Positions 45,374 to 60,757 of a stretch of DNA of 64,000 nucleotides are shown piece after piece. A program made the translations under genes and the position numbers. The notes beneath the pieces are model-generated. The model saw only the letters and a list, made by a program, of their open reading frames with translations, had not been told where the DNA came from and made no database searches. Positions within the stretch are counted from its first letter, which is position 1, and the number at the start of each line of letters is the position of its first letter. The DNA lies in assembly GCA_038501195.1 (NCBI GenBank), contig JBBPUQ010000003.1, positions 1,690,501-1,754,500 of the forward strand, read 5' to 3'. Source of the stretch: Nemania diffusa (lineage: Eukaryota > Ascomycota > Sordariomycetes > Xylariales > Xylariaceae).

Positions 45374-46018
45374 TGATAATCATATTTTTGCTCACCTGAA
45401 GAAACCAAACACACAGTCTCTTCTCAGTTATAGAAGAAATCAATTATTATTGAGACATAATATTTGTTCCTTTGCATTTGGATTTGAGTTTAGTGTGTAT
45501 CTAAGCGATAGGCGGTAAGTTGTTCGTCGTAGAAAAACTAAATATGTGTTTTGGCTATACAAGTGTGCTGAATTATTCATGTAAAGAGAAATCGAGAATA
45601 GTGTAGTAGTGCTCATCTTCGGGTCAGTTAGATAGTTATACATTAAGATGGCCGAACAAATTATGTGAACACGACGAGAATCTAATGTCCAATGTCCACC
45701 CCTCCACACTGTAGGGCGTATGGATTCAGAGGACTGGTTTGGAGAGTGTTTGGCTCGAAAGGATTGAGTAGACTTGATATTTATATTAAAACACCTTAGC
45801 ATGACCCCGCCGATTCGGACACGAAGCGGGCGATCTCTCGCGCAAACTGTCACAGAGCAGGACTACAGCATCCTACTAGTACCATTCTCAACAGTAGAAC
45901 GTTATCAAGTCAAATACTTAGTTATCTATAGTTAGATATAATAGGTGTCCACAGCCGAGACCTGACACAAGCCATTCGTCCTTCCAACAAGCAGACGTCT
46001 TCCTTCTTACCACCCCTC
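45374..46018. other. Spacer between tRNA-Asp and AA9 3' end
   Basis: The region just after the tRNA is AT-rich and lacks a long T-run in the first 20 bases (a TTTTT occurs about 15 bases after the gene, at 45386, which could end Pol III transcription). A 137-codon minus frame at 45440-45853 has no recognisable feature. It also includes the AA9 3' UTR. Confidence 0.5.
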
Positions 46019-47394
46019 TTAGCAGGTGAAAACAGACGGGCCAGCAGGCTGGTAGGTCTTGCCGCCATTGTTATAGATGTTGATAAGAAGGCCAGGATCG
46101 GTACTCTTATAAGCACCAGGGAAAGAGACGAGGTTAGACGGCGTCTTAGAGCCCGAGCCCCCAGATACCGTGATCTGAGCGCACGAGATGTAGAACTGTG
46201 CGCCATTCGCAGCGCCGGCACTACGTTTAGCAAGGGCATTAGCTACCAATAGGAGTCTTGCGAGTAATCTCGACTACCCGGGGAGAAAACGACGCTCTAT
46301 AAAGAAGGAGGACAGGAAAGGATAGGTGGAAACTTCAAAGTTAAGTAAATGTAGGGCTATGCGCTGGAATACAGAACTTCCTCGTTTGTCTAGGTCGAGG
46401 AAACAGTACGCGGGTCGATGGTAGCAAATTATAGAAATACAGCTAAATAATAACGGAGAATAGAAATAGCTACTCTGGGACGGGAGCAGCACGTCGAGAA
46501 CTAACCTATGGAGAGCAACGTGTTCGATGCGGAACAGATAGTCGCCCGAGGCAATGCAACCTGGGATAGTGAAGGCAACCTGGGATTTTCCTGCGGTGAC
46601 GTTTCATATCAGTAAAACCCCCATAATCACCACGGTAAACGCCAGGACCGTCGTTATCATAAGACAAGACCAAAGGAATACCACTCACCGTTAGAAGGCC
46701 AGGTATACTGCCCACCACTAGCAGTCGGCATGTCCTGGAAGACCTTGAACCAGACGGCCCCCTTGCCATCCCACGTGGCGGCCGTCTGGCCGCTGGGCAC
46801 CTTGGCCATGTACGCGGACAGGGCGCCGGGGTGGTAGATGTTCGGCGCCACGGACCAGTTGATCTGGCCGCCGGCCGTCACTTTCGTGATGTCGGGGGCG
46901 CCCCCCGCCGCCCGCTCGTAGCACCGGATGGCGTCGCTCGTCACGTCCGTCACCGGCCCATTGCTCTGGAAGTTCGCCGTCTATTTCGGTCCCCCGGAGT
47001 CAGTTTACGGTGTCTACGGCAAATATAGCACGTATGAAAAACTTTCGAGTTTTTCAGAAGAATGGGAATGGCATATAGAAGGGGATAAATGGAGTCCGGA
47101 ATACTGACCTGGCGCACTGATGACCAATCTGATGTCCCGGCGAGCTTTGGGAATGTATCTGGGTGACCTGTTAATTCGACAAAGTAGATGAAAACCAAAA
47201 ATATTTACATGATAAAAATAGGAAATATTTTCTGAAGAGATAGCAACCCGCGAGAGAATATTCGAGTGCACGAAGAAGGTGAAATGTAGAGAATAGAGTA
47301 CAGGGAAGTCAAACAACAAAAATCTCATATACATACAATGAGGAGCCGCCTGGGCAGCTGCAACAAACAACGCAAATGCTGTCGTGGCCTTCAT
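46019..47394 (-). CDS. AA9 lytic polysaccharide monooxygenase, secreted (5 exons, 228 aa)
   Basis: Exons are 47337-47394, 47109-47158, 46689-46980, 46506-46590 and 46019-46220; they join in frame to 229 codons with stop. The product has an 18-residue signal peptide (MKATTAFALFVAAAQAAP), and cleavage leaves His19 as mature N-terminus in HYTFPKLAGTSDWSSVRQ. The second copper-brace His is His86 in NIYHPGALSAYMAKVPSG, and the axial Tyr is Tyr172 in GAQFYISCAQI with Gln170 before it. The conserved disulfide pair is likely Cys56-Cys175. These are the defining AA9 (former GH61) residues. The enzyme is copper-dependent and oxidatively cleaves cellulose or related glucans outside the cell with H2O2 or O2 plus a reductant. 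There is no C-terminal linker or CBM1; the protein stops right after the catalytic domain (GPSVFTC). Regiospecificity (C1 or C4) cannot be decided by reading. Neighbours are unrelated. Confidence 0.92.
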
Positions 47395-48468
47395 GTTCAG
47401 AGCGATTCGATGACAACTGTTAACTGTGAAGTCTCGGCCTGACAAACCTCTTGTGCTTGTTAATGGGTCGCTTGTGAAGACGGTGGCGTTTTTACAAGAT
47501 ATAAATTAGGGAGAGCCCAACAGAAATAGTCCCTTCCCATGATCTATAATATGATCTAGAATATGCTTCCGCACATCACGACGACGGGACAATAAGCCCC
47601 GGACGTAGGAGCCGAAGCGTAGCAAGCAAGCAAACCGCCATGTACAACCGACAGACATTATGGGAGTAGATGACGCCAAAATGGAGAGATAATCTAAGCG
47701 GAATGTGAGATGCGAGAACCGGGTAAATAGACCTGCGCCGGGTATATTGCGTGTCCATTCATGAAGAACCAACTAATGAAAATTTGTCTCCCCTAGACTA
47801 CCTGTAGTTACTTAGGACTCGGCAAAGTAGAGGACAGCATAATAAACCTAAAGTCGTAGACCACTGGGTCGAAAACCCAGGTTAACTAACATCTTGCTTG
47901 GCGGATCACTTACGGTACAATTTACTTGCTACGAAGGCCAGTGTCACTTGTTGTAAGACTCATCTTAGAAAATAGTTTAATGCTACTTAAGTTGTCCGAG
48001 TTGCCTCCTAGTGAGTACAACTTAGACGAGTGTATCTATCTGAGCACGAGAGACTTTTGGAAGTCAATGACGTGGCTTACAGTTCCAATCTAGAAACGGG
48101 TCAGCAAGTTCCACAGCCAATGTCCCACATCTTAACAGGCAAGGCTGCCAATCAATTACTCGGAAAAGCCCCCTGAAGATACACCGAATCCCATGTTCGG
48201 TCTCAAGTTTGAGTAAACCTTGTACCTCTGTATGATCTGAACTTCACCGTGCCTCCTAATGAAATCAGAGGAAGAATGGCACTTGCAGGTCTCAGTGAAG
48301 AGAGGCCTAACTCGAAGAAAGACGATATTACCATGTCTAATCATCCCAACCCTCTAGTTAACGCCGGTTTTTTTCTTTTTGGGGAGAAATGATGCCAATG
48401 ATTGATCCCATCAGTATCGGAGTGGTAACAAATGGTTAGCTTGTGTAAGCGCCTGGAGGGAAATTCGA
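47395..48468. other. Intergenic region, AA9 promoter and DBP2 3' UTR
   Basis: Roughly 1.07 kb. A small perfect hairpin (CTGGGT / ACCCAG with a CGAAA loop) lies at 47864-47880. No gene or carbon-catabolite site cluster that I would defend was seen. Confidence 0.5.
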
Positions 48469-50971
<2,503 letters not shown>

Positions 50972-51858
50972 GGTGTTGTTAATGTGGAAGTCTGAGATGC
51001 TGTTTGGGGTAGACACGCGTAGTACAATCAAGTACTCAGAGAACGCGAATGAAATTAGGCAGGCTGGTTAGTCGAAAAGGGGAGAGAGCCTGGTTGGATT
51101 TATGAGAAACAAGTGCAGGAGTGCGACCTGCAGAAATGAGCGGGATGTGGGAGAATAGATGATGGGGGCGAAGATGGAAGATGTTGAGAAGGGTGTGGTT
51201 GATTAAGAAGAGAGATAGGACTGTCTCTTCTATCTAGTTGGATTGAATGGATGGATGGATTGATGGAGGCAAAAAAATTCCCTTAAGACAATTTTTTTTT
51301 GGCACTAGGAAGGGGCGCCCCACACTCCAGATGCCACAAACGGATTAGGTCGGTAGATGAGTACCTGCCTAAGAACTTTAGGTACTTGTAGCTGCTGTAG
51401 TACAACGATCAGTAAGTTTCTACAGCGTAGGATGGCATTGACTCAACAACGATCTATTCCAACATTGAAGTTCTACAGTGACAGGTAGCATTCACTATGT
51501 AGGTACCTCTTACAAAGCCAAGTACGTACCTCCTACTGTCACATTATTTAGGTACATTAGGTAGGTACCTAAGGTACATGTAGGTAATATGTGCACACTA
51601 TCGATAAGCTATACTCCAACGATAGGTAATGTGCCTACTATTAAATATATAGCTACGTAGGTATGAGATAACTTCAGTCCTTTTCAGAACGTTGAGAATA
51701 TGTCAAATTGACTGGGAAAAGTAAGTACAGGAGGATTAAATGGATAAATAAATACACGATCGAAACTCTAGCCATATCCGTGACTACCTGCTCTATGATT
51801 TCTTCCTGCGTTCCTAATCTCAGTCTTCTCAATACCAAACGAATCAAGCGTCATATTG
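50972..51858. other. Intergenic region, DBP2 promoter and THI20 3' UTR
   Basis: The first 300 bp upstream of DBP2 are purine-rich (GGAGAGAG, GGATGGATGG) as is common in fungal leaders. From 51357 to 51665 TAGGTACC words cluster, including TTAGGTAGGTACCTAAGGTAC at about 51557-51577. No gene seen. Confidence 0.55.
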
Positions 51859-54203
51859 TTAAGCAGAAGGGAACATTTCCCAGAATCCAATCTCCATCTA
51901 CTTCCATGTTAGCCTAACTGCTCTAAACATGTGGTCCATACCTTGCCGTGCCGGCCGGCTTATCTGGGAATGGAATGTGGCTTACTTTTGTAGCATGAAT
52001 GAATACCTTCACAAGCTCCTCGATCCTGGAAGGAGAGTGTAGGACTGCGTTTCTTTCTATGAGTTCTGTATCAAAGGTCACGTGTGTTAACGATATCTAC
52101 TTAATTTCATACAGCGAGATAAAAGGTCCTACTAAGAAGAACTAAGTGACAGAGAGTGACTTACCACATCCTGTTGCTACAGCTTGTACGTAGTCGTCCG
52201 CGACGTAATTCAGAATCCAAGGCCAGTACTGCGTATTCAGAATTAGCCAGAATACAGACTTAGGCCTCGGAGAAGCTACCTTGCTACAATATTGACCTGG
52301 CAGGATGAGAAAGGTGTAAATGGGAAAGGATCACTCACCGTATTTCCCTCAGTCTTAGTCCGTACGTCGGCATGCAGCTGCTTCGCGATGGCACCATAGC
52401 CCAGCAGACAAGGCGCCAGCGAGATCTGCAAGCCGAGCCAGTCTTCAGACTGTCCAATATCCAGAACATATCGCGTGTAAGCCGTACATGCTATAAAGGG
52501 ATCAAAAATATCCATTCGTCAGCCAGTGTCCACGACCTGAAATCTAGAACCCAGAAGATAGCTGTGGGCGTTAAAAGTAGGCATTGGATCATTATATACC
52601 TTGATGTTCCTCAGTAGCCTCTATCTCCTTCATCTCGATACCGAAGCTCTTGCAGTAGTCGACATGCAATTTCATCTCGGCGTGGATATGTTGGACGATC
52701 TTCGCCCCCTAGATCGAAAGTAGATAGAATTAGTATCGTCTCCTCCCATGTCCTCTTCTGTCCATATCATATCTCATCTTCAACCTACAGCTGCGATATC
52801 CCGGATGTTCTTCGCCTTGTACGACGCGAGGGCGTTCGCGCGCGCAAAGTGCACGAGGTACAGATAGTCCTGGACGAGGTACCCCTTGAACGAGTCCAGC
52901 GGCAGCTCGCCGTTCCCGAGCGCCAGCACGAACGGGTGGTTGACGAAGCGGTGCCACACGGGCGCCACGTCCGGGCGGGACAGCAGCCAGTCCACAAACC
53001 GTCCTCTTCGGCCCAAATCAGCGCGCATCCAGAGCCTCGAGTAGTGTGTTCAGGAGAGGAGGGTTAGGGGATGGATAAAACTCACGGGGTAAATGGCAGC
53101 ATGTAGCTCGAGTGGAAGTGGTTCAGCGGCCCGTAGCCCTTCCCGTAGCCCGGCGCGGTGCGGATGCCGGCCTCGACATACCGGCACGCGGCGCGCACCG
53201 CATCGATGGTCTCGAGCTCCTGAGCGATGTTCGCTGCGATGGCCGCCGCGAGCGAGCAGCCCGTGCCGTGTGTGTTCCTGGAGTCGACGTAGGGACTTTC
53301 GATCCGGGTCGGGACGTCATCCGGGCCGAGGAGCACGTCGACAACGATCTCTCTCTGCTCGGACGACGCAGCAGCGGTGCCGTCTTTCTTGAAGGGGGCA
53401 TGCCCGCCCTTGACAAGCACCCACTTAGGACCAAGGGCCCGGAGCCGCCTCGCCAGGTCCTCCAAGTCCTCGATGCGCTGGACGTCTCCCTGCGCCTCGC
53501 CGGCGTTGGTGAGTAGTAGGTTGGCCTCGGGTATATTTGGCGTCAAGACGAAAGTCAGGGGCAGGAGGCGTGTGCGTAATTCATTCACAGCTTCTACAGG
53601 TAGAAGCCGCGCGCCCGTAGTAGCCACCATAACCTTGGGAGAGCATAATTAGTTATACTACGTCTTCAGCATGCTTACCGTGATATATGTCATAACACGG
53701 CTATTTATAACTCACCGGGTCTAGAATTAGCCTTTCAACTTTATAGTCGATCAATGCTTGTGCGAGCATCTTGATGGTAGCCGCTGAGCCCAACATTCCT
53801 GCGTCTATCAGCACAGTACGTTGCCACACGCCGCCGGAGTCAAAGCTAATAAAAATGCCAACGCACCCGTCTTGACAACACTGGGAGGAATGTCCCTGAA
53901 CACAGCATCGATTTGCTTTCTTGTAAACTCGGGCGGGACTTGATGAATGTCATCAACGCCTATTGTATTCTGGGCTGTGAGCGCCGTCGTTGCTGTCATG
54001 GCATAGCAACCATGAGCAGCGATGACCTTCTGGTCTGCTTCGAGGCCGCTATTTAGAACCATAATAAGATAAAAATTCCCAATCTGTGGTCAAGTTTGGC
54101 CATGTCGCCATGCTCTCAATGAAAATAAATACCTCAAAGATTCAACTTACGCACCGCCTGACGAGTCACTCCCCGCGACGATGAGAATCGCCTTGTCAGT
54201 CAT
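51859..54203 (-). CDS. THI20: THI20-like bifunctional thiamine protein: HMP/HMP-P kinase (ThiD) + TenA (10 exons, 508 aa)
   Basis: Exons: 54151-54203, 53867-54048, 53716-53798, 53086-53633, 52789-53005, 52600-52708, 52339-52490, 52165-52228, 51986-52065 and 51859-51897; they join to 509 codons. Residues 1 to about 285 form the ThiD-type ribokinase-fold domain: AGSDSSGGAG at 10-19, LTAQNT, GMLGSAATIK, LILDPVMVATTG, KGGH at 181-184 and the anion hole THGTGCS with GTGC at 229-232. From about 290 a TenA/THI-4 domain follows: GRFVDWLLSRPDVAPVW, QDYLYLVHFARANAL, the catalytic-type Cys in SLAPCLLGYG (about 425), ELIERNAV, and the end METGFWEM-like (here MEIGFWEMFPSA). Yeast Thi20 phosphorylates hydroxymethylpyrimidine twice and its TenA part has thiaminase II activity. 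The fourth intron ends at an AAG acceptor; this choice gives FTP-GRFV and is preferred over GAG three bases on. No TPP riboswitch consensus was found in the introns. Confidence 0.9.
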
Positions 54204-54954
54204 GTTTAATGATCACCCGTAGAGTAGCTATCTACTGTTTAATTAAAAGAACAACTGAATTGAGAATTTTCGACTTAGGGGTAGCCTGATTTGGCAAGAA
54301 GAAAACCCGAGTATAAGAGGCGCCGTTGTCATGAACGAAGTGGGGTTTGTAACGTCACTTAATCACCTAATTATGGTCTTGCAGAACACAACCTTCCATC
54401 TGCAAATAATAGCTAGCATCACCTACGTGAATATACTTAGCATTGATTATGAAAGCTCGCTTGAATTCTATAGGGCCATTCCAACTTACCATACGGAGAG
54501 GCCGCGAGAGCATACTCGACGCCGTTCTCGTTCTAGTTTACGAACCTAGATATTAGCATAACAGGAGAGATATTAGTACTTCCAAAAAAATCTATAGCTA
54601 AACACTTGGTTAAGGATCAATAGTGCGAATCCAGTAGATATAACCATCTTTGTATTTGTTAATGCGATTGGTATAGTGTAGCCGATCAAGATCTTAGGAA
54701 ACGCCCGAGCTCCCGATAACTACCTAGGTACTTGAGTATTCAGCCGAGCCTCCCTTGGATTTATGATCCTTTAACGCCGGGTTATTCCAATGGGGTACTA
54801 ACTGCTGATCATGCTGCGAATATGAGCCACCTATGCAAACCCCATGGCGTGACATCGCCAAATCGTGTCGCATTTGGTATCATACAAAGGACCTTAGAAG
54901 ATCCTATACCCGGTATCCAAGTGACCATTCTCAACTAGTTACCGGGTGTCCTAC
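54204..54954. other. Intergenic region, THI20 promoter and Rictor 3' UTR
   Basis: About 750 bp, AT-rich in the middle. A 72-codon plus frame at 54331-54549 has no recognisable feature. Nothing else is supported. Confidence 0.5.
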
Positions 54955-57900
54955 TTATATCGAGGACTGATAAACCCGCGTTGTTGTCATCCCGATGTCG
55001 GCTGGGTCACTAATACTCCTTTGTCTCTCTGTTCGTTGCTCATCCCCCGAGTTACCGTCTCCCTCATCGCTACTTTCTTCTCCGTAGACAATATGCCGTA
55101 GCACGCTTTTGTCAAATAACTCTATGATTAAGTGCCGGTCTGCAAGCTTGTAATGGTGGCCCTCCAAAAGCCCCAAGACACGCCTAAACATGGTAGGTTG
55201 CCGGAAGCCGGGTACTTTCTGATGCCTCATTTGATGCAATTCCACCCTGGCTTTCTTGTAGAGAATCATGTCACCTAGCTCTACCTCAATCAGTTCTAGG
55301 GCTCGCTTGTTTGAATCGCTCGTCTCGTCGACGATTATTGACGCAGCCTCGGGTATTGTGGTCTGAGAATCTGGCAATTTAATTGATAATGGGGTTTCAT
55401 GCTTCCAAGGCTGATAGGATAAAAATTTGGTTAGATCATTAGGAATGCATAACCCAAACGATTTCCCGAGAAAAGTGGTGTTAGATAGCCAACCACGCTC
55501 AGAGAGAATCTCTAGCCCGTGTACCGATCTTGAGATCAAACCTAGGACGAAGAACGCAGTACCCCTAAGGCTCATCACAAGATGACTCTCTGCAATCTGG
55601 ACGATTCTCTCAACAACATCGGTCGACTCGAGAAACGGAGCTCCTAGTTCCATGGAACCGACGTTGCCCACGGCCCACAGACAGCCCTTCACTTTTGTAA
55701 TAAGCTCTTGGTCGTCTGATTGCATGCCATACTCGCGAATGGTAGAAGCAAACTCCTGAAAGTGGCCCTTATCCTCGAGTAATTGACACCCCTCTTTCGT
55801 GCGAGTTAGCTCACGGTAAAAGTGTGGTGGTATATGGCTATCGTGATCCCCATCCACATCCACATCGTCGTACATGCTCAGGCGATTCGGATGATCATCA
55901 GCATTCTCAAAAAACGAACGCGCAAGGCTAGCCTCAATAAGACTAACATATGTATCGTTACGGCCTAAGAACCAATCGTCCATCTCATTGCTGATATAGT
56001 CCAGCCCGTCCAGGTAATGGTAGCCAATGGAGGTTGATAGAAAGCGTAGGAGCAATGGGGCGCCAATCTCCCCTAGATGATCAAGCCCTGGCCGGCATTC
56101 CACGATATATTCCAGTAATGGTTTGCTATTGCACGCTTTCTCTAAGATTTTGACCGCAGTGGCGCATACCTCGACCTCTGGATCGTAGAGCTGGGTGACA
56201 AGCAGCTGGATTGCCCACTTGGCGTCTGAAATAATTTGCCCAGAAGGGGCAATCCGCTGTGATGTGGCATATTTCCGGAGGACGTTAGTGGCATGGATCC
56301 GCATATCTTTGGTGCCAGCTGTGAGGGCCTTTGATAATAAAACACGGGGATGCCCTTGTAGGCTGTAATCGAGGCTGGAGAGAATCAACTTGATAAGATC
56401 AGGACGTTGCTTAAAGTCGATGATATGATACATCATGTTGAATATACGCCATCGCTCGAGCATTTGAACACCCTTTGGGTCGCTGCTAAGAACACCTAGC
56501 ATTGGAAAATAGCCCCCACACAGAGTATCTGTCAAACGGTCTCTTGAAAACATAGGATACTGGGCAGTAAGACCGCTCGTCTGGTTTAATTAGTAAAAAG
56601 TTCAATAATAGGAGAGGCTGCAATGAAGATTCTTACCGGATCGCATTGAGCTAAGCACTCAGCGATCTGCCGCAGTAGCTTGTTATCTGTGAGATACTTT
56701 ACGCCCTCTGGTGTTTGTAACAGTGTGTGCATCAGAGCACAGCCGACTCTCACATATTTTTGCATGTTCCGTGTGTTCGGCACTTCGGAGAATCTATATT
56801 TGAATGGTCGGTAGAATCCTATGACGCTCTTAATAAACTTCGATGCTTTTATCGCCTCTTCTAAGCGTTTGCTATTTGTCAAGGGACCTTCAATGAGTTT
56901 GAGCATGATATCCCACTTCCATTTTACAGGGTTGGTACTGCCGAGTACACCTGAATCAATTAAGAGCTGGCGAAAGGTAGCATCATCGGTATTGGCTGAG
57001 TTGCTGTGTTTGTGTGCTTCATCTAGGGAGCTTGCCATTTCTAAAGCACCAATGGAGGATAAGCCGCTGGGAGTGTAGCCCGAGGCGGACGACCGATGAA
57101 GCGTCCGGCTGACGCTGCTAATTTGATAGACAATACTGGTAGCATTGAAGCGACCCTCGTCACCAAATTTTGTAGCAGCCGAGAAAAGCTCCGGCAGAAG
57201 TTGGAGCTCGCTACTCCATGAACCTGGAAGAATCCGGCTGGCAAGCTTCAGAGTTTCCCCAATTAAAAGGGTAGCCTTGCGCTTCAGCATAGGATCCTCC
57301 GCATGCTGTGCTACTTCTAGTAGGTTTGGCATCAAGCCCGATTTGATAAAAATGGCTAAAATAAGCGCGGTATAGTGTTCAACAAAATTCTGTTCCATGC
57401 CTTCGTCGTCGTAAGCTATTTCACCTTTGTTGGGAACGTCTGATTTTAGAGTTGCAACTCTTCCATAGGTAGTTAGACGACGCCCCGCGAGATATGAAGT
57501 TGCCCAGGATGGTGGTTTGATCCGCAGGAGGGAATAGAGCAAATCGAGGACCGTATCTCGGATGGTATTGTTTGATAGCATTAAGCATGACAGCAAAGAT
57601 CTTACCGCCCGAAAGTTAAACATTGACAGACTCATGAGACCGGACCATGTCTTCAATGCTAAGGAGACAGCCTTCACGTTCTGTTTGACAACCCCTTCAT
57701 AAGTAAATAAAACGTCCGTGAACGCTGTGAACACCACCTCCAAGTCATATCCTGCCCGGAGGAATTTGCGCGTTTGCGGCGCATCTAGGAGAAAGAGGAA
57801 GACGGCAGACAGAGACTCTGGAGATTTGTAGGTGCCCTCGCTGAGGGCTTCCGATAAAGGCGCAAGGCCGCCAGATGCGATGAGCAGCCCAGGATCTCGA

Positions 57901-59033
57901 AGGAGGACCTCAGCAAGTGTTTCAATGCATATTGGACGCAATCTATCCTCAGCATGCTCGGCTACCGAGACGATGGCCCGGATGAGTGCTCGCGATATTT
58001 CACGGACGCCATCCTTGACATCTAGGAAAGCACGAACAAATTTGAGTGCCTGCTCGCGTTCGACGTCGGCCTTTCGATCCTTGGCGAGCGAAACTACGAC
58101 GACATAATCCGTATTTAATGCGCGGATGTTCTTCAGAGACGCGAGATCAGAGATAGAGTACCGAAGCATCCGGTACCCTGCCGCAACAACCTCGCGGCTG
58201 CCACTGAGTAACATCAATTGCATGCGATCGCCGAAGACTGACCACACCAAATCATATTTCAATGTAGGATACCTCTTGAACAGGTCGACGAGATTATTTG
58301 CCCGTCCAACATAGTACTCTGGAGTCATGCCCTCGAGCTCTAGGGCTTGTAATATCTCGGCGAGAGCAAACGTGGGAGACTCGGCCGGCTCGTCCGCATC
58401 GGAACCAATGCCACTTCTCGACGCACTAGGAGGAGATCGTAGGCCACTCTGGTGAAGACTGTCGTTCCGACTTCTCATAGGCGTACTAGGTGTTATCTTG
58501 GCCTTTTGCGCGTCGGTGATCTTTTGCCTCAGCTCCCTGATCCTGTTGTTGGAAGCAGTGAGCTCAGCCTCAACCCTATTACGCTGCTCCTTGGTTTGTT
58601 TCGCCTTCTTAGCGTTCAAAGCCTCGAGCATGTTCTCACTCCCTTCCTTAATCTTCACCTCGCGATTCAAAGAGTCCTTGAGCGCATTGAGCGTATGCTC
58701 TGCCACGGACTCGTCATCTTCATCTAGCTTCTCTAGGTTGTAAGTATCGACTCTCGAGCCAGCTCGAGACTGCGTCATCTGGCTACGTAACTCCGAACTG
58801 AAGGAGCCCGGGGCAACAGAGGACGGGTTGAGAGACGCACCACGGGGCGCAAAGGACACGGAGGAGGCGGACAGGTTGCGCCCCGCGACGGCGTTCGAAG
58901 CCGGGGGCTGGAGGTTGCCATCTCGGTCGGGTCGATCAAGGCTCGGTCGCGAGGGCGCCACAGAGGGGTTAAGAGAGGCAGCGGACTGGCTATTCAGCAA
59001 CTTCTGGGTGGGAGTCGCTGAGGTAGTTAACAT
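54955..59033 (-). CDS. Rictor homolog (STE20/TSC11/AVO3), TORC2 subunit (2 exons, 1340 aa)
   Basis: Exon 1 is 56637-59033 and exon 2 is 54955-56580, with a 56 bp intron that restores ECLAQCDP-TSGLTAQYPMF. The start at 59033 has a GCCACCATG context; the frame extends six non-ATG codons upstream. Residues 1-110 are low-complexity; a coiled-coil-like helix runs about 115-178; from about 218 the armadillo-type Rictor N domain begins (ALELEGMTPEYYVGRANNL, YPTLKYDLVWSVFGDRMQL). Exon 2 holds the Rictor middle and V-type domains: CGGYFPMLGVLSS, IGAPLLLRFLSTSIGYHYLDG at about 971-990, EMDDWFLGRNDTYV, LWAVGNVGS and TAFFVLGLISRS. Rictor/Avo3 is the scaffold that defines TORC2 and recruits the AGC kinases Ypk1/Gad8 for membrane-stress, actin and sphingolipid control. 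Length is within the usual range (1,300-1,450). The acidic tail after about 1,290 is less conserved. Confidence 0.92.
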
Positions 59034-60757
59034 GGTGGCGATCCCAACCAAATGCCCGCCGGGGACTGCAGTGCTGACGGTAGTTGCATAGACGGTTGTC
59101 GCAAGGCAGTGTGATATCGCGTGGGGGGAACCATTACTCGGGCAGCATGGGCCGAATGCAGATGCAGGCGCAGGTGTGTCGGTCGCGAATCGTATACGTG
59201 TTGGATGCTAGGTACCGAGTACGCACGCATAGGCTTCGGCGAAGCATGCAATTTGCGGGATTGGATTGGAGGATCGAGGCCAGCGTGCAATGAATGACTA
59301 GGCAGGAAGATACCGGGAGTATGAACTTGCTGAAAGATGCCCAGCAGAAGAGTATCATAAGGGTGTGAGAAGAGTAACCAAAGATTCTTAAAGATTGAGA
59401 AGTGGAAGACAGGATAAGACGTGTCTGTCCAAGTGCTCAGCACCACTATCTAGACTGCGGCATCTGAGATGATTACCTATGTAGCACGTATGTAGATAGT
59501 CGAATCTACGTATTGGTATAGTAGATAGGCAATCTACCTAGGTAGGCTGGAGAGGTTGGAGGATCAGCTCCCACCCAGACAAACTCCCTACAATACGCTA
59601 CAACGTACAACACTACTATGTAGGAAAGGACCCAGTCGCCAAGACGTAGTATTGTACCGTACTGCCCCACAGCCTACAGGTACCATACAAGTTGAAAGAG
59701 GGTAGACATGCAGTGGCTGACCCACCTAGTCGCTACCTATCTATACGCAGTACGGTTACTACCTAGGTAAGTACTACCTACCTAACCTACTATCGTGGAA
59801 GGCGTAGTCTAGAACGTCCCATATAGATAAAAGCTTCACCGTAGTTACCTAAGTATGTAGGTATATATTGCAGTTGTGTTTTCACATGGTTGTAATACGT
59901 ATAGGTATACGTACGGTTAGTTGCTCATTGATGCGCGTGAACTAAACGACAAAATATCATGTTTTGGTGGCAATAGTATGAAAGAGTAAGATGCTGTTAC
60001 CACTTGACTTACATAATAACATCTACCTACATCATCCAATTCATCCTTCATAGTACTTATTTATTTTCTCCGGATTTACTACCAAGGGCAAAAGGCATAC
60101 AGAACAGTCAATAAACTCAAACGTTGTATTATTAACGTGAGGTGCTATCTAATAACGCTAACAGCAACTAATAAAAACGCAACCCAGAAATATTCACTAG
60201 GCAGATATACCAGACACCCCTTTAACCAACTCTAAGAACAAAAACAACTGTGGCCCTTACCCCTCCTCCCCTTCTCTCTCAACGGCACCTGCTATGCCCT
60301 TATACATCTAAATCTCACAGCCCTAGAAGGCAGGAAAAGTTTGTGACGACATATGGGCTATTCAACTGTCTAGATTGGAGATTGCACAAATAGATTGTTC
60401 CTTTTATCTTCCCTTTTCCTCTTTGTCGCACATACTGATTTGAGTCCATGCGTGTTGTCTTGCGAGGTTGAAACAAGCCGGCTGCAGTTTTGGTTTAGGA
60501 TAGGCACGTGAGAATAGAATCGATTTTTCGGGATTTAAATGCCAGAAAAAATTGTATAAAATTGCATAAGATAAAAAACCAGAAAATAGGGGAATGAACC
60601 CAGGATTATGGGCGTGGGATTTCCTCCGTCATTACATCGTATGAAGCTGAGTTCGCAATGCTTGGGTATCGTTGGTTTGATATGTCGTAGTACTAGTAGT
60701 TGTAGTTGAGTTGCTGCTGCCGCCGCCGTCGTCCAAATGCATTAGATTGCTGGCTGT
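59034..60757. other. Intergenic region, Rictor promoter and NoxR 3' UTR
   Basis: About 1.7 kb. TAGGTA/TACCTA words cluster at 59477-59575 and 59755-59870. Short frames near the Rictor start open with non-ATG codons and are not supported. The stretch 60000-60650 is AT-rich and probably NoxR 3' UTR. Confidence 0.55.

Noticed and set aside
45440..45853. 137-codon minus frame beside the tRNA
   Set aside because: No family resemblance, AT-rich codon use unlike neighbouring genes and no supportive splice structure.
47864..47880. Hairpin CTGGGT-CGAAA-ACCCAG as a second tRNA T-arm
   Set aside because: No acceptor stem, D arm or anticodon arm can be paired around it on either strand.
54049..54150. 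TPP riboswitch in the first intron of the THI20-like gene
   Set aside because: The intron has a TTGAGAG word resembling part of the riboswitch, but the required partner block (ACCTGATC-like) and P2/P4 stems are absent.
59027..59446. 139-codon minus frame overlapping the Rictor start as an upstream ORF
   Set aside because: It begins with GTG, not ATG, and is not homologous to anything I recognise.
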